The notes under the pieces: model-generated | The model's database searches: none | Seen by the model: the letters and a program-made list of their open reading frames with translations, nothing else | Told to the model about the DNA's origin: nothing | NCBI RefSeq assembly: GCF_000420305.1 | Contig: NZ_ATUR01000002.1 | Span: 434,001-498,000, forward strand | Reading direction: 5' to 3' | DNA length: 64,000 nucleotides | Source: Novosphingopyxis baekryungensis DSM 16222 | GTDB lineage: Bacteria > Pseudomonadota > Alphaproteobacteria > Sphingomonadales > Sphingomonadaceae | Program-made: the position numbers and the translations under genes | Part shown: piece by piece, positions 1 through 9,133 of the stretch | How positions within the stretch are numbered: the stretch's first letter is position 1 | How the letters are laid out: each line of letters begins with the position of its first letter

Positions 1-819
1 TCCGCTGGGAATATTGAAGTCGAAGCTGCTGCCGCCAGTGATGAACTGGCCCGTTGCCGGGTTGAATGGCAAGCTGATGCTGCCTGCGGGCAATCCGAAC
101 AGGGAAGAGGCATCGAGCTTTGGCAGGCTGCTCGTCTGGATCGTATTTCCGATCGAAACGAAATCGTTATTGCGCGATACGCCGAACTGAAATCCGCCGC
201 TTGTGTCCCGCGTGGCCAGATTGCCGTTGATTTCCTTCGCCAGCGAGCGGCTGACCTCGGCAATGCGCACACGCAGATTGACCTGCAGAGGTGTTTTCGT
301 GCGGATGCGGCTGACCACCTGATTGCCTTCTCCGACGAAAGCCTGAAGCAGCCGCTCGGCCTCGGCAGCGTCTTCCGGATTGGCGACGGTGCCGGTCAAC
401 AAGGTGACGCCGTTCAGGCTGTTGGTCTGAAGATCCGCTTCCGGCATGGCCAGCTGCAGCATTTGATCGATCGTCTCGATATTACGGCCGGTACGAATGA
501 CGGCGCTGTATACCGTTTTGCCCGCCGCATTGGTGGCATAGAATGTCGTTTCGCCCGGACCCTTGGCATAGACGTAGATCTGGCGGGGGGAGGTGACCTG
601 CACATCGGCTATCGCGGGATCGGCCACAAACACGTCCGTGATGGACGAGGGCAGATTGATCTGTTCTCCGCGACCGATGGAAATGGTGACCATGCGGCTT
701 GGCCGGTCGGACTGCTGCGCGGCCGCTGGAGCAGGACTGACGACGGCCGGTATGGCAATCGCTGAAGCGACGAGCGCCATCATGGCTGCGCCGGGCGGCA
801 TTCGAAAAAGCGTCTTCAT
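1..819 (-). CDS. cpaC: Flp/Tad pilus secretin CpaC (RcpA), partial
   Basis: Outer-membrane secretin subunit of the Flp/Tad pilus machine. The visible 273 residues start at ATG 817-819 with a signal peptide rich in Ala that ends near AAAQQ. They continue into the N-terminal secretin region: a BON-like segment (VTVANPEDA-type, about residues 150-180), then the start of the secretin core (NLRVRIAEVSR). The secretin pore domain lies beyond the left edge, so the gene is truncated by the window, not by mutation. It follows cpaB by 4 bases, so the two are surely co-transcribed. Family assignment is by recognition of the N-terminal pattern and by the neighbours cpaB and cpaA. Confidence 0.88.
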   Translation of the reverse strand, partial: MKTLFRMPPGAAMMALVASAIAIPAVVSPAPAAAQQSDRPSRMVTISIGRGEQINLPSSITDVFVADPAIADVQVTSPRQIYVYAKGPGETTFYATNAAGKTVYSAVIRTGRNIETIDQMLQLAMPEADLQTNSLNGVTLLTGTVANPEDAAEAERLLQAFVGEGNQVVSRIRTKTPLQVNLRVRIAEVSRSLAKEINGNLATRDTSGGFQFGVSRNNDFVSIGNTIQTSSLPKLDASSLFGLPAGSISLPFNPATGQFITGGSSFDFNIPSG

Positions 820-823
820 CTGC

Positions 824-1837
824 TTATCTCCCACCGAATGACACGGTCGTGGAATTGTTGCCGCGTGCGACGTTGACGACGGGGCCCTTGGCCGCTTCTT
901 CGGCCTTCTGCTCCATCTGCGTCTTTTCCGGCGCGGTCTGCGGTGGAATGCTGCGGCGTTGGAAGCGGGAGACGTCTCCGCCCGTCGAAAAGCTGGATTT
1001 CCCGTCGGTCGGACGCTGGGCCATGCTGCGCAGGATCCGCTCTTCCTCTTCCGGATCGGCATTGGCTGGCACCTTGATGGCGCCGGATGCAATGGCTTCT
1101 TCCAGATCGGACGAACTGTCCGAAAGCGAGCGCAGGGACAGGCTGATGGTGCCAATGGTCTGCGCCACCGTGATCTTCTCGGCAATGCGCGGCGTGGTCT
1201 CCAGCGTGACCAGCTGATAGCCGGTCGCCACGGTGTTGCCGGCCTCGTCAACGGCGGGGGTCGTCCGCTGGTCGGTCGCCAGAACGCGCAGGTTGCGGAT
1301 GATGGTTTCGGAAACCTTGAGCGGCCGGTTGGTCGAATTCTCGATGGCGACGCCCTGAACATCCTGGGTCAGCACCAGATCCACCCGGTCACCTGGGAAC
1401 ACGAAGCCGGCAACACCGGTCAGGCCGGAGACGGGGATGGTGACGGCACGCATGCCAGGCCCCAAAGCGGCGGCCAGAAAGCCGCGATCGCCCGGCGCAA
1501 CGAGCGAGCCCTGCGTGATCGGTTCGCCAGCGGTGATCGCATGGCGCACAACGGTGCCGGGCAACTTCGTGATATCGATACCGCCCGCTGCGCCTTCGAC
1601 CAGATAGGCGTCCGAAATCATCTCGGCGGGCCAGGGCTGGTAGCGAAAGGAATCTGCGGTGACGATAGTGCCCACCGGCATGGCGCGCGTGGCCACGAGC
1701 ACTTTCGGCCCGACAGGCTGAGCCGCCGCTTGCGTTTCCGGCGCGGGCGACCCGACCAGAAGGCTACGCGCCATAAATGCCGCGATGGCTGCGACGAATA
1801 ACGCGCCGAAGAGCAAAATCAGTTTTCTTCTGTCCAT
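824..1837 (-). CDS. cpaB: Flp pilus assembly protein CpaB (RcpC)
   Basis: Periplasmic, membrane-anchored protein of the Tad pilus. The 337-residue product starts MDRRKLILLFGALF and has one N-terminal transmembrane helix (about residues 6-24). A SAF-like domain follows (VLVATRAMPVGTIVTADSFRYQPWP, roughly residues 46-115), then the conserved CpaB core with the GDRVDLVLTQDV motif near residues 150-165. The C-terminal tail is Lys/Gln/Ser rich and probably unstructured. It lies between cpaA and cpaC on the same strand, as in other tad loci. Confidence 0.93.
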   Translation of the reverse strand: MDRRKLILLFGALFVAAIAAFMARSLLVGSPAPETQAAAQPVGPKVLVATRAMPVGTIVTADSFRYQPWPAEMISDAYLVEGAAGGIDITKLPGTVVRHAITAGEPITQGSLVAPGDRGFLAAALGPGMRAVTIPVSGLTGVAGFVFPGDRVDLVLTQDVQGVAIENSTNRPLKVSETIIRNLRVLATDQRTTPAVDEAGNTVATGYQLVTLETTPRIAEKITVAQTIGTISLSLRSLSDSSSDLEEAIASGAIKVPANADPEEEERILRSMAQRPTDGKSSFSTGGDVSRFQRRSIPPQTAPEKTQMEQKAEEAAKGPVVNVARGNNSTTVSFGGR

Positions 1838-1880
1838 GACGCCGACAATCTCCCTGAGGCCCCCCGTGGTCAGCCTTCAC

Positions 1881-2357
1881 TCATCTAGCAAAGTGGTTAA
1901 AATATCGTTCACCGCATATGATCAGACCGGAGACGGCGATGGCTACACCATAGGGAACACGCACTTTTCCGGGCCGGCGGCGCTGACGGTGCTCGAACCA
2001 GAATATGCCGGTAACGGCCACGCCGATCAGCGTGGCGTAGAGCAGCATGCGCGTCGTGGTGACCCAATCGAACCAGAGGGCGAGCGCCGTGAACAGCTTC
2101 ACGTCCCCGCCGCCCATCACCCGCATGTAGAAAAACAGCGAGAACAGCAGGAAGACGAAGGCCGCAGCGATCAGATGTACCACCATGTCCGGCCAGAGCG
2201 GCTCGCCCGTGGCAATCCACCAGAGCGGTGCCCCCAGCGCAATCGGCAGGACGATCTTGTTATAGATCTTCCGGTCGCGAATATCGGTAACGATGGTCAC
2301 CAGCAGCGCGATTGCCAATGCGGCGAGCAGCCCGTAAGCGAAATAGTCTCCTGTCAT
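1881..2357 (-). CDS. cpaA: Prepilin peptidase CpaA (type IV, A24 family)
   Basis: Inner-membrane aspartic peptidase that would cleave the leader of Flp pre-pilin. The product is 158 residues with several hydrophobic helices. The two catalytic aspartates of the A24 family are visible: D25 in TDIRDRKIYN and D85 in the GGGDVK motif. The ATG at 2355-2357 is chosen because it puts the first helix right behind the start. Longer in-frame starts up to 2474 would run into the divergent hydrolase gene. No pilin gene lies just upstream, so the pilin must be elsewhere. Confidence 0.87.
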   Translation of the reverse strand: MTGDYFAYGLLAALAIALLVTIVTDIRDRKIYNKIVLPIALGAPLWWIATGEPLWPDMVVHLIAAAFVFLLFSLFFYMRVMGGGDVKLFTALALWFDWVTTTRMLLYATLIGVAVTGIFWFEHRQRRRPGKVRVPYGVAIAVSGLIICGERYFNHFAR

Positions 2358-2388
2358 CCTCGTCGGATTAACCAGAACTGCTTGCCAA

Positions 2389-3324
2389 ATGGTAACCATA
2401 GACCGCCGAACCATTCCCGAGGCCGCGACCGAAAGCCGCTGGCAGACCGCTGACGGAACGCGCGTTCGCCGCATTGACTGGCATGCCGAACCCTATCGCG
2501 GCTCGATGCTGTTCATGCCGGGGCGGGGCGATATCTACGAAAAATATCTCGAGACGCTGCACGGCTTCTGGAATGACGGCTGGAACGTCACCGCCTGCGA
2601 TTGGCGCGGTCAGGGCGGATCGGGGCGGTTCAGCGATCAGCCCAATGTGGGGCATGTCGATGATTTTGGCACATGGATTGCCGATCTGGCCTTCTTCTGG
2701 AGTCAGTGGAAAGCGCGCACGCCTGGCCCGCATGTTCTGATCGGCCACAGCATGGGCGGGCATCTTGTGCTGCGCGCACTGGCGGAAAAGGGGGTCGATC
2801 CCGATGCCGTTATTCTGAGCGCGCCGATGCTGGGCATCCGGGCAGGCGGCGTTCCGGCCTGGCTAGGCCATGCCTATGCCAGGCTGATGATCTGGCTGGG
2901 CGATCCGGCACGCCCGGCATGGAAGGTGAGCGAGAAACCGGGGGCGGCAGAGGCCACGCGCCATCTTTTGCTGACGCACGACAGGGCGCGTTACGAGGAT
3001 GAGCCGGGCTGGTGGGACTTGCGGCCTGAATTGAAAATGGGCCCGGCCAGCTGGGGCTGGGTAGAGCGGGCCGTGGATTCGACGCGGCGGCTGGAAAAGC
3101 CGGGCGTATTGGAAGCCATCGACACGCCGCTGCTGATCCTAGCCACGACGGCGGATCAGCTGGTCGATACCAAACGCATCCAGCGTGATGCAAAACGCCT
3201 TCCCGATGCCGAGCTTGTGCTGTTCGGCGAGGAAGCGGCCCATGAGCTGCTGCGTGAAGCCGATCCTGTGCGCGACCAAGTGCTTGCGGCGATGGAGGAC
3301 TTCCTGGAGCGGCGGCTGGTGTGA
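2389..3324 (+). CDS. Alpha/beta hydrolase (serine aminopeptidase / lysophospholipase-like)
   Basis: The 311-residue protein resembles the Hydrolase_4 / PldB-like family that hydrolyses acyl esters such as monoacylglycerols or lysophospholipids. The nucleophile elbow GHSMGG is clear with Ser121. The acid and histidine should lie in the C-terminal part (LATTADQLVD and EAAHELLREAD). An oxyanion-type segment (FMPGRGDIYEKY) lies near residues 42-53. There is no signal peptide, so it is probably cytosolic. It is divergent from cpaA with a 31-base gap and overlaps the next gene by 4 bases (GTGA). The substrate cannot be told from sequence. Confidence 0.85.
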   Translation: MVTIDRRTIPEAATESRWQTADGTRVRRIDWHAEPYRGSMLFMPGRGDIYEKYLETLHGFWNDGWNVTACDWRGQGGSGRFSDQPNVGHVDDFGTWIADLAFFWSQWKARTPGPHVLIGHSMGGHLVLRALAEKGVDPDAVILSAPMLGIRAGGVPAWLGHAYARLMIWLGDPARPAWKVSEKPGAAEATRHLLLTHDRARYEDEPGWWDLRPELKMGPASWGWVERAVDSTRRLEKPGVLEAIDTPLLILATTADQLVDTKRIQRDAKRLPDAELVLFGEEAAHELLREADPVRDQVLAAMEDFLERRLV

Positions 3325-4415
3325 GCTGCTTCGACGTCGCGATTATTGGCGCCGGGATGGCGGGTGCGAGCCTGGCCGCCGCGCTTGCCCCGCATCGCAG
3401 CGTGCTGCTGCTGGAGGCCGAAGATCGGCCCGGCTACCACAGCACCGGACGGTCCGCCGCCTTCTGGACGGAAAGCTATGGCGGGCCGGGCGTGCAGCCG
3501 CTCACCAGCGCGTCCTACGATCGACTGTCCGATGGCGGATATCTGACACCCCGGGGCGCCCTGCATCTGGCGGAAGGTGCGGACACGGCGCTGGCCGACA
3601 GGTTTCTGCAGACATTTGCCGAAAGCGGCATCGCACTGGATCGCATCGGACGGCAAGGGATCGAGGCGCTGGTGCCGCGAATCCGTGATGGCTGGACGGA
3701 TGGGGTCTGGGAGGCGAGCTGTCAGGATATCGATGTTGCTGCCTTGCATGCGGACTATCTCTCGACCGCGCGTGCCAATAATGTGGCGCTGCGTTGCCGC
3801 GCCGGTTTGCAGCGCGCGCATTTTCGCGCCGGCTGCTGGACGATAGAGACGAAGGCCGGATCGTTCGAGGCCGCGCTTCTGGTGAATGCCGCCGGGGCCT
3901 GGGCAGACAGGGTTGCCGAAGCCTGCCAGGTCCGCCCGCTCGCCATCCAGCCGCTCCGTCGCACAATCGCGCAATTGCGCATCGACCCGCCCACCACCGC
4001 CGCCCTTCCGCTCATCCTTGGCCTCGATGGCAGTTTTTATTGCAAGCCGGATGCGGGGGGACGGCTCTGGCTCAGCCCGCACGATGAGACGCCGACCGTG
4101 CCCGGCGACGCCGCGCCGGAGGAAGTGGATGTGGCGCGGGCGATCGCACGGTTGCAGGATGTGGTCGATTGGCGGGTCGAGGTGGTGGAGCATCGCTGGG
4201 CCGGGCTCCGCAGTTTCGCCCCGGATCGGCTGCCGGTGATTGGCCCGGCCAGCGATCATGATCGGTTCTTCTGGTTTGCCGGGCAGGGCGGCTTCGGCAT
4301 CCAGACGGCTCCGGCGGCTGCCGATCTGGCGGCGCGGTATATTCTGGGGGAGGCCGGGCCGGAGCTTGGCAGACAGATCGAGCCTGCGGCCTATGCGCCT
4401 GCCCGGTTCGACTGA
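3321..4415 (+). CDS. FAD-dependent oxidoreductase, DAO family
   Basis: The 364-residue flavoprotein is related to glycine/D-amino-acid oxidases. An N-terminal Rossmann dinucleotide motif (GAGMAG, residues 10-15) is followed by the acidic end of beta-2 (LLEAED). A second DAO-like signature (LLVNAAGAWAD) lies near residues 185-195, and a C-terminal FAD-contact stretch (WAGLRSFAPDRLPVIG ... GQGGFGIQTAPA) near 290-335. The start is GTG at 3321, overlapping the hydrolase stop, which implies translational coupling. The true amine substrate is not evident. Confidence 0.85.
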   Translation: MSCFDVAIIGAGMAGASLAAALAPHRSVLLLEAEDRPGYHSTGRSAAFWTESYGGPGVQPLTSASYDRLSDGGYLTPRGALHLAEGADTALADRFLQTFAESGIALDRIGRQGIEALVPRIRDGWTDGVWEASCQDIDVAALHADYLSTARANNVALRCRAGLQRAHFRAGCWTIETKAGSFEAALLVNAAGAWADRVAEACQVRPLAIQPLRRTIAQLRIDPPTTAALPLILGLDGSFYCKPDAGGRLWLSPHDETPTVPGDAAPEEVDVARAIARLQDVVDWRVEVVEHRWAGLRSFAPDRLPVIGPASDHDRFFWFAGQGGFGIQTAPAAADLAARYILGEAGPELGRQIEPAAYAPARFD

Positions 4416-4424
4416 GGTAGCCGT

Positions 4425-4892
4425 TCAGTCGATAGCGTCATAGTCTGGCTTGGGGGGGCCTGCCGCTTCATCGGCAGCATCGCTGGCCAGACGGTCGGCG
4501 CGTTCATTCTCCGCATGCCCGGCATGGCCTTTAACCCATACCCACTCCACCTGATGCCGATTGCAGGCATCGAGCAGCGCGCGCCATAGATCCTCGTTCC
4601 GCACCGGTTTCTTCTGGCTGTTTTTCCAGCCGTTTTTTTGCCAGCCGATCACCCAGCGCGTGATGCCGTCCAGCACATATTTGCTGTCGGTGGTCACAAC
4701 GACGTTGCACGGCTCCACCAGCACATTCAGCGCCTCGATCGCCGCGGTCAATTCCATGCGGTTGTTCGTGGTGTCCGCTTCTCCGCCGGACAGTTCTTTT
4801 TCATTGCCCTTGAAGCGCAGCACAGCGCCCCATCCGCCGGGGCCGGGATTGCCCTTGCAGGCGCCGTCGGTGAATATCTCAACCGTTTTCAT
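4425..4892 (-). CDS. rnhA: Ribonuclease HI
   Basis: RNase HI degrades the RNA strand of RNA-DNA hybrids, for example primers and R-loops. The 155-residue length is typical. The four metal-binding catalytic acids are in place: D9 ([11 protein letters not shown]), E47 ([12 protein letters not shown]), D69 (TTDSKYV) and D133 ([11 protein letters not shown]). A basic handle region ([14 protein letters not shown]) is present. It is the last gene of ispH-thrB-rnhA, an order often seen in alphaproteobacteria. Confidence 0.97.
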   Translation of the reverse strand: MKTVEIFTDGACKGNPGPGGWGAVLRFKGNEKELSGGEADTTNNRMELTAAIEALNVLVEPCNVVVTTDSKYVLDGITRWVIGWQKNGWKNSQKKPVRNEDLWRALLDACNRHQVEWVWVKGHAGHAENERADRLASDAADEAAGPPKPDYDAID

Positions 4893-4909
4893 GGCGAAGG
4901 CCCTTTACT

Positions 4910-5887
4910 CTATGAAACCGCAAAAACGTTCTCATATGCGCCGTCCATGATCATCCGGTAAAAGTCCAGCCGTCGCAAGAAGGCCATGGGGTCCTTGCGC
5001 GTCACCATCGCATCGGCTGGCGTGGCGATCCAGTCATAGGCGCGGGTCAACAGAAAGCGCAGACATGCGCCGCGCGCCAGCATCGGCAGGGCAGCGATTT
5101 CGGCATCCGACAGCCCAAAGGATTCGCGATAGCCGCAGATGAGAGCGCGCGAAACTTCGGCATCGAAGCCTGTGCCATCGGGCGCAAAGCACCAGGCGGC
5201 ATGGGTCACGGCCAGATCATAGGCGCGGATATCATGGCAGGCAAAATAGAAGTCGATGATGCCGGTGACCGCGCCGTCCAGCATCAGCACATTGTCCGGA
5301 AACAAATCGGCGTGGATCGGGGCGTGCGGAAGCGTTTCGGGCCACTGCGCATCCGCCAGCGCCAGTTCCTCGTCGATCCGCACCGCCAAGCCATCGTTAA
5401 TCGCTTCGAGATCGGCCCTGTCGCACCGTTCCGCCAGAGCCCGCCATCCGGCGCGGTCCAGGCTGTTCGCGCGCGTGCCTTTGAAACTGGCCCAGGCCGC
5501 ATGCATATGTCCCAGTGCGGTGCCCACGGCATGGGCCTGCTGCGCGGTGGGCCTGTCTGGCGAGATGCCGTTGAGAAATGCGATGAGGCAGGCGGGGCGC
5601 CCGGCGACCGTCTGCACGGTCTGGCCACTCGTATCCGCGATGAAGGCGGGGACCGGCAGACCGGCATTGGCAAGATGCCCGACAAGATCGATGAAGAAGG
5701 GCAGGTCGCTCACATCGACCCGGTTTTCGTACAGCGTGAGAATGAATTGGCCACGACTGGTCTCGACCAGGAAATTGCTGTTTTCCACGCCCTCGGCAAT
5801 GCCCTTGCAGGCGCGCGGCGTGCCGACATCATAGCGCGCAAGCAGCGCCGAGAGGTCGGCTGGCGAAACCTGCGTGTAGACCGCCAT
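4910..5887 (-). CDS. thrB: Homoserine kinase ThrB (APH-like type)
   Basis: ATP-dependent phosphorylation of L-homoserine on the way to threonine. The 325-residue product belongs to the aminoglycoside/choline-kinase fold, not the GHMP type. It shows GIAEGVENSNFLVET at the N-terminus, the catalytic loop HADLFPDNVL (about residues 192-201) and the metal-binding IDFYFACHD segment. It starts 4 bases after the ispH stop and is followed by rnhA at 17 bases, so one transcript is likely. Confidence 0.94.
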   Translation of the reverse strand: MAVYTQVSPADLSALLARYDVGTPRACKGIAEGVENSNFLVETSRGQFILTLYENRVDVSDLPFFIDLVGHLANAGLPVPAFIADTSGQTVQTVAGRPACLIAFLNGISPDRPTAQQAHAVGTALGHMHAAWASFKGTRANSLDRAGWRALAERCDRADLEAINDGLAVRIDEELALADAQWPETLPHAPIHADLFPDNVLMLDGAVTGIIDFYFACHDIRAYDLAVTHAAWCFAPDGTGFDAEVSRALICGYRESFGLSDAEIAALPMLARGACLRFLLTRAYDWIATPADAMVTRKDPMAFLRRLDFYRMIMDGAYENVFAVS

Positions 5888-5891
5888 GTGT

Positions 5892-6848
5892 TCAGACCGC
5901 TTCGAGACTGCGCGGCAGCTTGAAGATCATCCGTTCCTTGGCGCTTTCGATGATCTCCTCATGAACATCGAACCAGTCGGACAGCTTGTTGACCACCTCA
6001 CGCACCAAGAGCTCTGGCGCGGAGGCCCCCGCTGTAAGCCCCAAGGTGCCGACGCCCTCGAACCAGGCGAGCTCCACATCGCTGCCACGTTGCACCAGCT
6101 TGGCATTGGTGCCTTCCCGTTCCGACACTTCCACCAGTCGCAAGGAATTGGAGCTGTTGGGCGCGCCGATCACCAGCATCAGATCACATGACGCCGCGAT
6201 CGATTTGACCGCCGCCTGACGGTTCGACGTCGCGTAGCAGATGTCTTCGCCCCGTGGCCCCACGATGTCTGGGAAACGGCGTTCCAGAACGGTAATGATC
6301 GCCTTGGTATCGTCCACCGAAAGGGTGGTCTGCGTCAGAAAGGCCAGATTGCCGGGATCGTCCACGGTCAGCGCTTCGGCATCCGCCTCGGTTTCCACCA
6401 GGGTCATGGTGCCTTCGGGAACCTGGCCGAACGTGCCGATCACTTCAGGATGCCCGCGATGGCCAATGAAAATGATGTGCCGGCCGGCCTCCACCTGCCG
6501 TTCGGCCTGACGATGGACCTTGGACACCAGCGGGCAGGTCGCATCGATATAATCGAGCCCGCGTTCGGCGGCCTTGTGCGGAACCGCCTTGGGCACGCCA
6601 TGCGCGGAAAAGACCACCGGCACGCCGTTCGGCACGTCGTCCACGGTTTCCACGAAGATCGCGCCTTTGTCTTTCAGCGCATCGACGACATATTTGTTGT
6701 GCACGATTTCATGCCGGACATAGACCGGTGCCCCATAGATTTCGAGCGCGCGCTCGACGATGGTGATAGCGCGGTCCACGCCGGCGCAGAAGCCGCGCGG
6801 CGCCGCGACAAGCACCTGAAGAGGGCGGCGGTCCGTGGTTGAAGGCAT
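5892..6848 (-). CDS. ispH: 4-hydroxy-3-methylbut-2-enyl diphosphate reductase IspH
   Basis: Last step of the MEP isoprenoid pathway, giving IPP and DMAPP; an iron-sulfur enzyme. The 318-residue protein has the three conserved cluster cysteines at C21 ([11 protein letters not shown]), C105 (DATCPLVSK) and C204 ([10 protein letters not shown]), together with the HEIVHN and SAHGV motifs. It is the first gene of the ispH-thrB-rnhA unit. The divergent promoter region shared with the lipoprotein gene at 6988 is about 139 bases long. Confidence 0.97.
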   Translation of the reverse strand: MPSTTDRRPLQVLVAAPRGFCAGVDRAITIVERALEIYGAPVYVRHEIVHNKYVVDALKDKGAIFVETVDDVPNGVPVVFSAHGVPKAVPHKAAERGLDYIDATCPLVSKVHRQAERQVEAGRHIIFIGHRGHPEVIGTFGQVPEGTMTLVETEADAEALTVDDPGNLAFLTQTTLSVDDTKAIITVLERRFPDIVGPRGEDICYATSNRQAAVKSIAASCDLMLVIGAPNSSNSLRLVEVSEREGTNAKLVQRGSDVELAWFEGVGTLGLTAGASAPELLVREVVNKLSDWFDVHEEIIESAKERMIFKLPRSLEAV

Positions 6849-6987
6849 GGCTGGCGTCCTCGTTCATTCGTGAAGTGCTAGCGGCAATCGGCCAGCACGG
6901 TTGCACCCCATATATTGGCGAGATAAGGGATCGTGAACCCCGGAACGGCGCGAATCCTTGTACGCGCCGCCATGAAAGGATCGATCC
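6849..6987. other. Divergent intergenic region, ispH / lipoprotein
   Basis: This 139-base gap must hold promoters for ispH (minus) and for the lipoprotein gene (plus). I see no convincing -35/-10 pair, operator or terminator. The stretch AAAGGA at 6975-6980 is the ribosome binding site that supports a TTG start at 6988. Confidence 0.4.
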
Positions 6988-7632
6988 TTGAAGAAATCCC
7001 TGCTTGCCGCCGCCGGTTTTGCCCTTGCGCTGACCGGCTGCTCGTCCGAGGGCGAACTCGATCTTTCCAGCGGCGTAGGCGTGAATGTTGTTCGTTCTGG
7101 CTGCCCGATTGTGGGCGTGCCGGAAGGGCTGGGCGATATCACCACCTTCCGCAGCGCCGCCTCGCAGAATTTTTCGGATCTGGACGTCGTTGCCGATATT
7201 ACCAATGTGCGCGGCAGCTGCAATGAGAGCGGTGCGCAGATCTACAGTCAGGTCGAATATGACGTGCAGGCCCGCCGTTATGATACGCGCGCAGCCCGGC
7301 AGGTCACCTTGCCGACCTTTTCGGTCGTGACGCAGGGGGGCAGCGCGGTGGTCGCCAAGCGCGTCGGCCAGATCACGATCAACTTCGCGGCAGGGCAGGA
7401 ACGCGCTTCCACCCGCGCGACCGCGACGGCCTATGTCGATGCGGCGGCGGCCACCATTCCGGACGATATCCGGGAGCGGATCACTCGCACGCGCAAGGCA
7501 GGCGATGCCGACGCCGCGCTCGATCCGCTGGCGCAGCCCGATGTGCGCGCTGCCATAGCCCGCGCCACCTTCGAGCATCTGGTGGGTTTTCAGCTGACCG
7601 AAGATCAGCTGCGCTACAACGTTACGCGCTGA
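6988..7632 (+). CDS. Putative lipoprotein of unknown function
   Basis: The 214-residue product starts with TTG. The start is supported by AAAGGA seven bases upstream and by a lipoprotein signal peptide: basic N-terminus MKK, hydrophobic stretch, lipobox LTGC with Cys18. The rest has a mixed beta-strand-like pattern (SQVEYDVQARRYDTR) and no motif I recognise. It contains three further cysteines or fewer and no repeats. It leads a run of same-strand genes up to argS. I assign no function. Confidence 0.72.
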   Translation: MKKSLLAAAGFALALTGCSSEGELDLSSGVGVNVVRSGCPIVGVPEGLGDITTFRSAASQNFSDLDVVADITNVRGSCNESGAQIYSQVEYDVQARRYDTRAARQVTLPTFSVVTQGGSAVVAKRVGQITINFAAGQERASTRATATAYVDAAAATIPDDIRERITRTRKAGDADAALDPLAQPDVRAAIARATFEHLVGFQLTEDQLRYNVTR

Positions 7633-7660
7633 CGGCGTTCGGCACTGTTGAGGCTTGGGC

Positions 7661-9112
7661 ATGAAAGTCTGGTCAACCGGCGGGCGTAGCGCGCTGCTGC
7701 TGTTTGCGCTTGTCTGGTTCAGCTGCGCCTATTTCGGCTCCTGGGCGCTAAACCCGAACAACGCGACCCGCATGTTCGCCGCGATCTCGCTGGTCGAAGA
7801 AGGCGATGCCACGATCGACCAGTTTCAGGATCTGTCGATCGATCAGGCGCGGTTCGGCGACCATTTCTATACCGACAAGGCGCCCGGCATGACCATCATG
7901 GCGATGCCCGCCATTTGGATTGCCAACCAGCTGACCGGCGAACAATCGATCTATTTCGCCCCCACGCTGCAAGACCGTGGCTTTGTGCACTATATGACCG
8001 CGCGGACCTGGCTCGCTGCGGCGATGTCGTCTGCGCTGCTGGTGGCGCTGGGGGCTGTGGCGCTGTTCTGGATCGGTCTGTCGCTGACGGGCAAATCGGG
8101 CGCAGCCATGTTCGGGGCGCTGGCCTATGTGTTCGCTACCCCCAATTGGGGCTGGGCGACTACGGTCATCGGGCATGCGGCGGTCGGCGCGCTCCTGATG
8201 ATCGCGCTGGCGGGGCTGCGCTATATTGCCGTGTCGGGCGAGCGGCAGGATCGCCGGTCGCTGTTCGTTGCGGCGGCGCTGTCCGCCTTCGCGCTGGGCT
8301 GGGCGCTGGTCGTGGAGCATCAGGCGGTGTTCGGGGTGTTGGCGCTGCTTCTGTACGGGCTGTGCGTCACGCGGACCTTGTCCACGGCGCTGCGGCTGCG
8401 TCTGCTGGCCATCGGTGTGGTTGCGGGCGTCATCGCGCTCGCGCCGCTGGTCATCTACAATCAGATAGCCTTCGGCACGGTGTTCCGCGTCGGGTATGAA
8501 GGCGTCGTCGGGTTCGAGGGCATGGAGCAGGGTTTCATGGGCCTGACCTATCCCAAATCTGCCGTGCTGTGGGAAATCATCTTCGGCGAGCGGCGCGGAA
8601 TTCTGTGGCTTTCGCCCTTGCTGGTGCTCGCCCCGGTCGGCTTTTTCTGGATGGTGCGCCGGGCCGACATGAAGGCGATGGGCTGGCTCTGCGTGGCCGG
8701 TACGCTGGTCTTTTTCCTGCTCAACGCGGCCTATGTCTACTGGACGGGCGGCAACAGCACCGGTCCGCGCCATGCCATGCCAGCGGTCGGCTTTCTCGGT
8801 ATCGGCCTGGCCGGTTTCTGGGCCGTGGCGCGGGCGTGGTACTGGAAGCTGGCTGCCGCGGTCCTGTTCGCGCTGAGCGCCGTCATCGGGCTGATGACCG
8901 CTTCTGCAAATATCTTCGCATATGAGGGCGAAACCCATACGCTGCGGACCGAGATTCTCGGCGCATTTCTGGAAGGCCGCGTCCGTGCGCTGCCGATGGA
9001 ATGGCTGGGCTGGTCCTGGCAGGCCGCCATCCTGCTCTATCTTGCCATCGCCAGCATGTTTGCCGCGCTGATCTGGCTTTCGCTGCGCGGGGATGCCAAG
9101 GCGGGTAGCTGA
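7661..9112 (+). CDS. Polytopic membrane protein, GT-C glycosyltransferase-like
   Basis: The product is about 483 residues with roughly ten or more hydrophobic helices. An early periplasmic loop contains EEGDATIDQFQDLSIDQARF and HFYTDKAPGMT. That loop resembles the first loop of GT-C (ArnT/PMT-like) membrane glycosyltransferases, where acidic residues sit near the active site; this match is by pattern only. ATG 7661 is preferred over TTG 7655 because AGG at 7651-7653 is well placed. It sits 28 bases behind the lipoprotein gene and 21 before argS. Confidence 0.7.
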   Translation: MKVWSTGGRSALLLFALVWFSCAYFGSWALNPNNATRMFAAISLVEEGDATIDQFQDLSIDQARFGDHFYTDKAPGMTIMAMPAIWIANQLTGEQSIYFAPTLQDRGFVHYMTARTWLAAAMSSALLVALGAVALFWIGLSLTGKSGAAMFGALAYVFATPNWGWATTVIGHAAVGALLMIALAGLRYIAVSGERQDRRSLFVAAALSAFALGWALVVEHQAVFGVLALLLYGLCVTRTLSTALRLRLLAIGVVAGVIALAPLVIYNQIAFGTVFRVGYEGVVGFEGMEQGFMGLTYPKSAVLWEIIFGERRGILWLSPLLVLAPVGFFWMVRRADMKAMGWLCVAGTLVFFLLNAAYVYWTGGNSTGPRHAMPAVGFLGIGLAGFWAVARAWYWKLAAAVLFALSAVIGLMTASANIFAYEGETHTLRTEILGAFLEGRVRALPMEWLGWSWQAAILLYLAIASMFAALIWLSLRGDAKAGS

Positions 9113-9133
9113 TTTTATGATTGAGATGACCCG

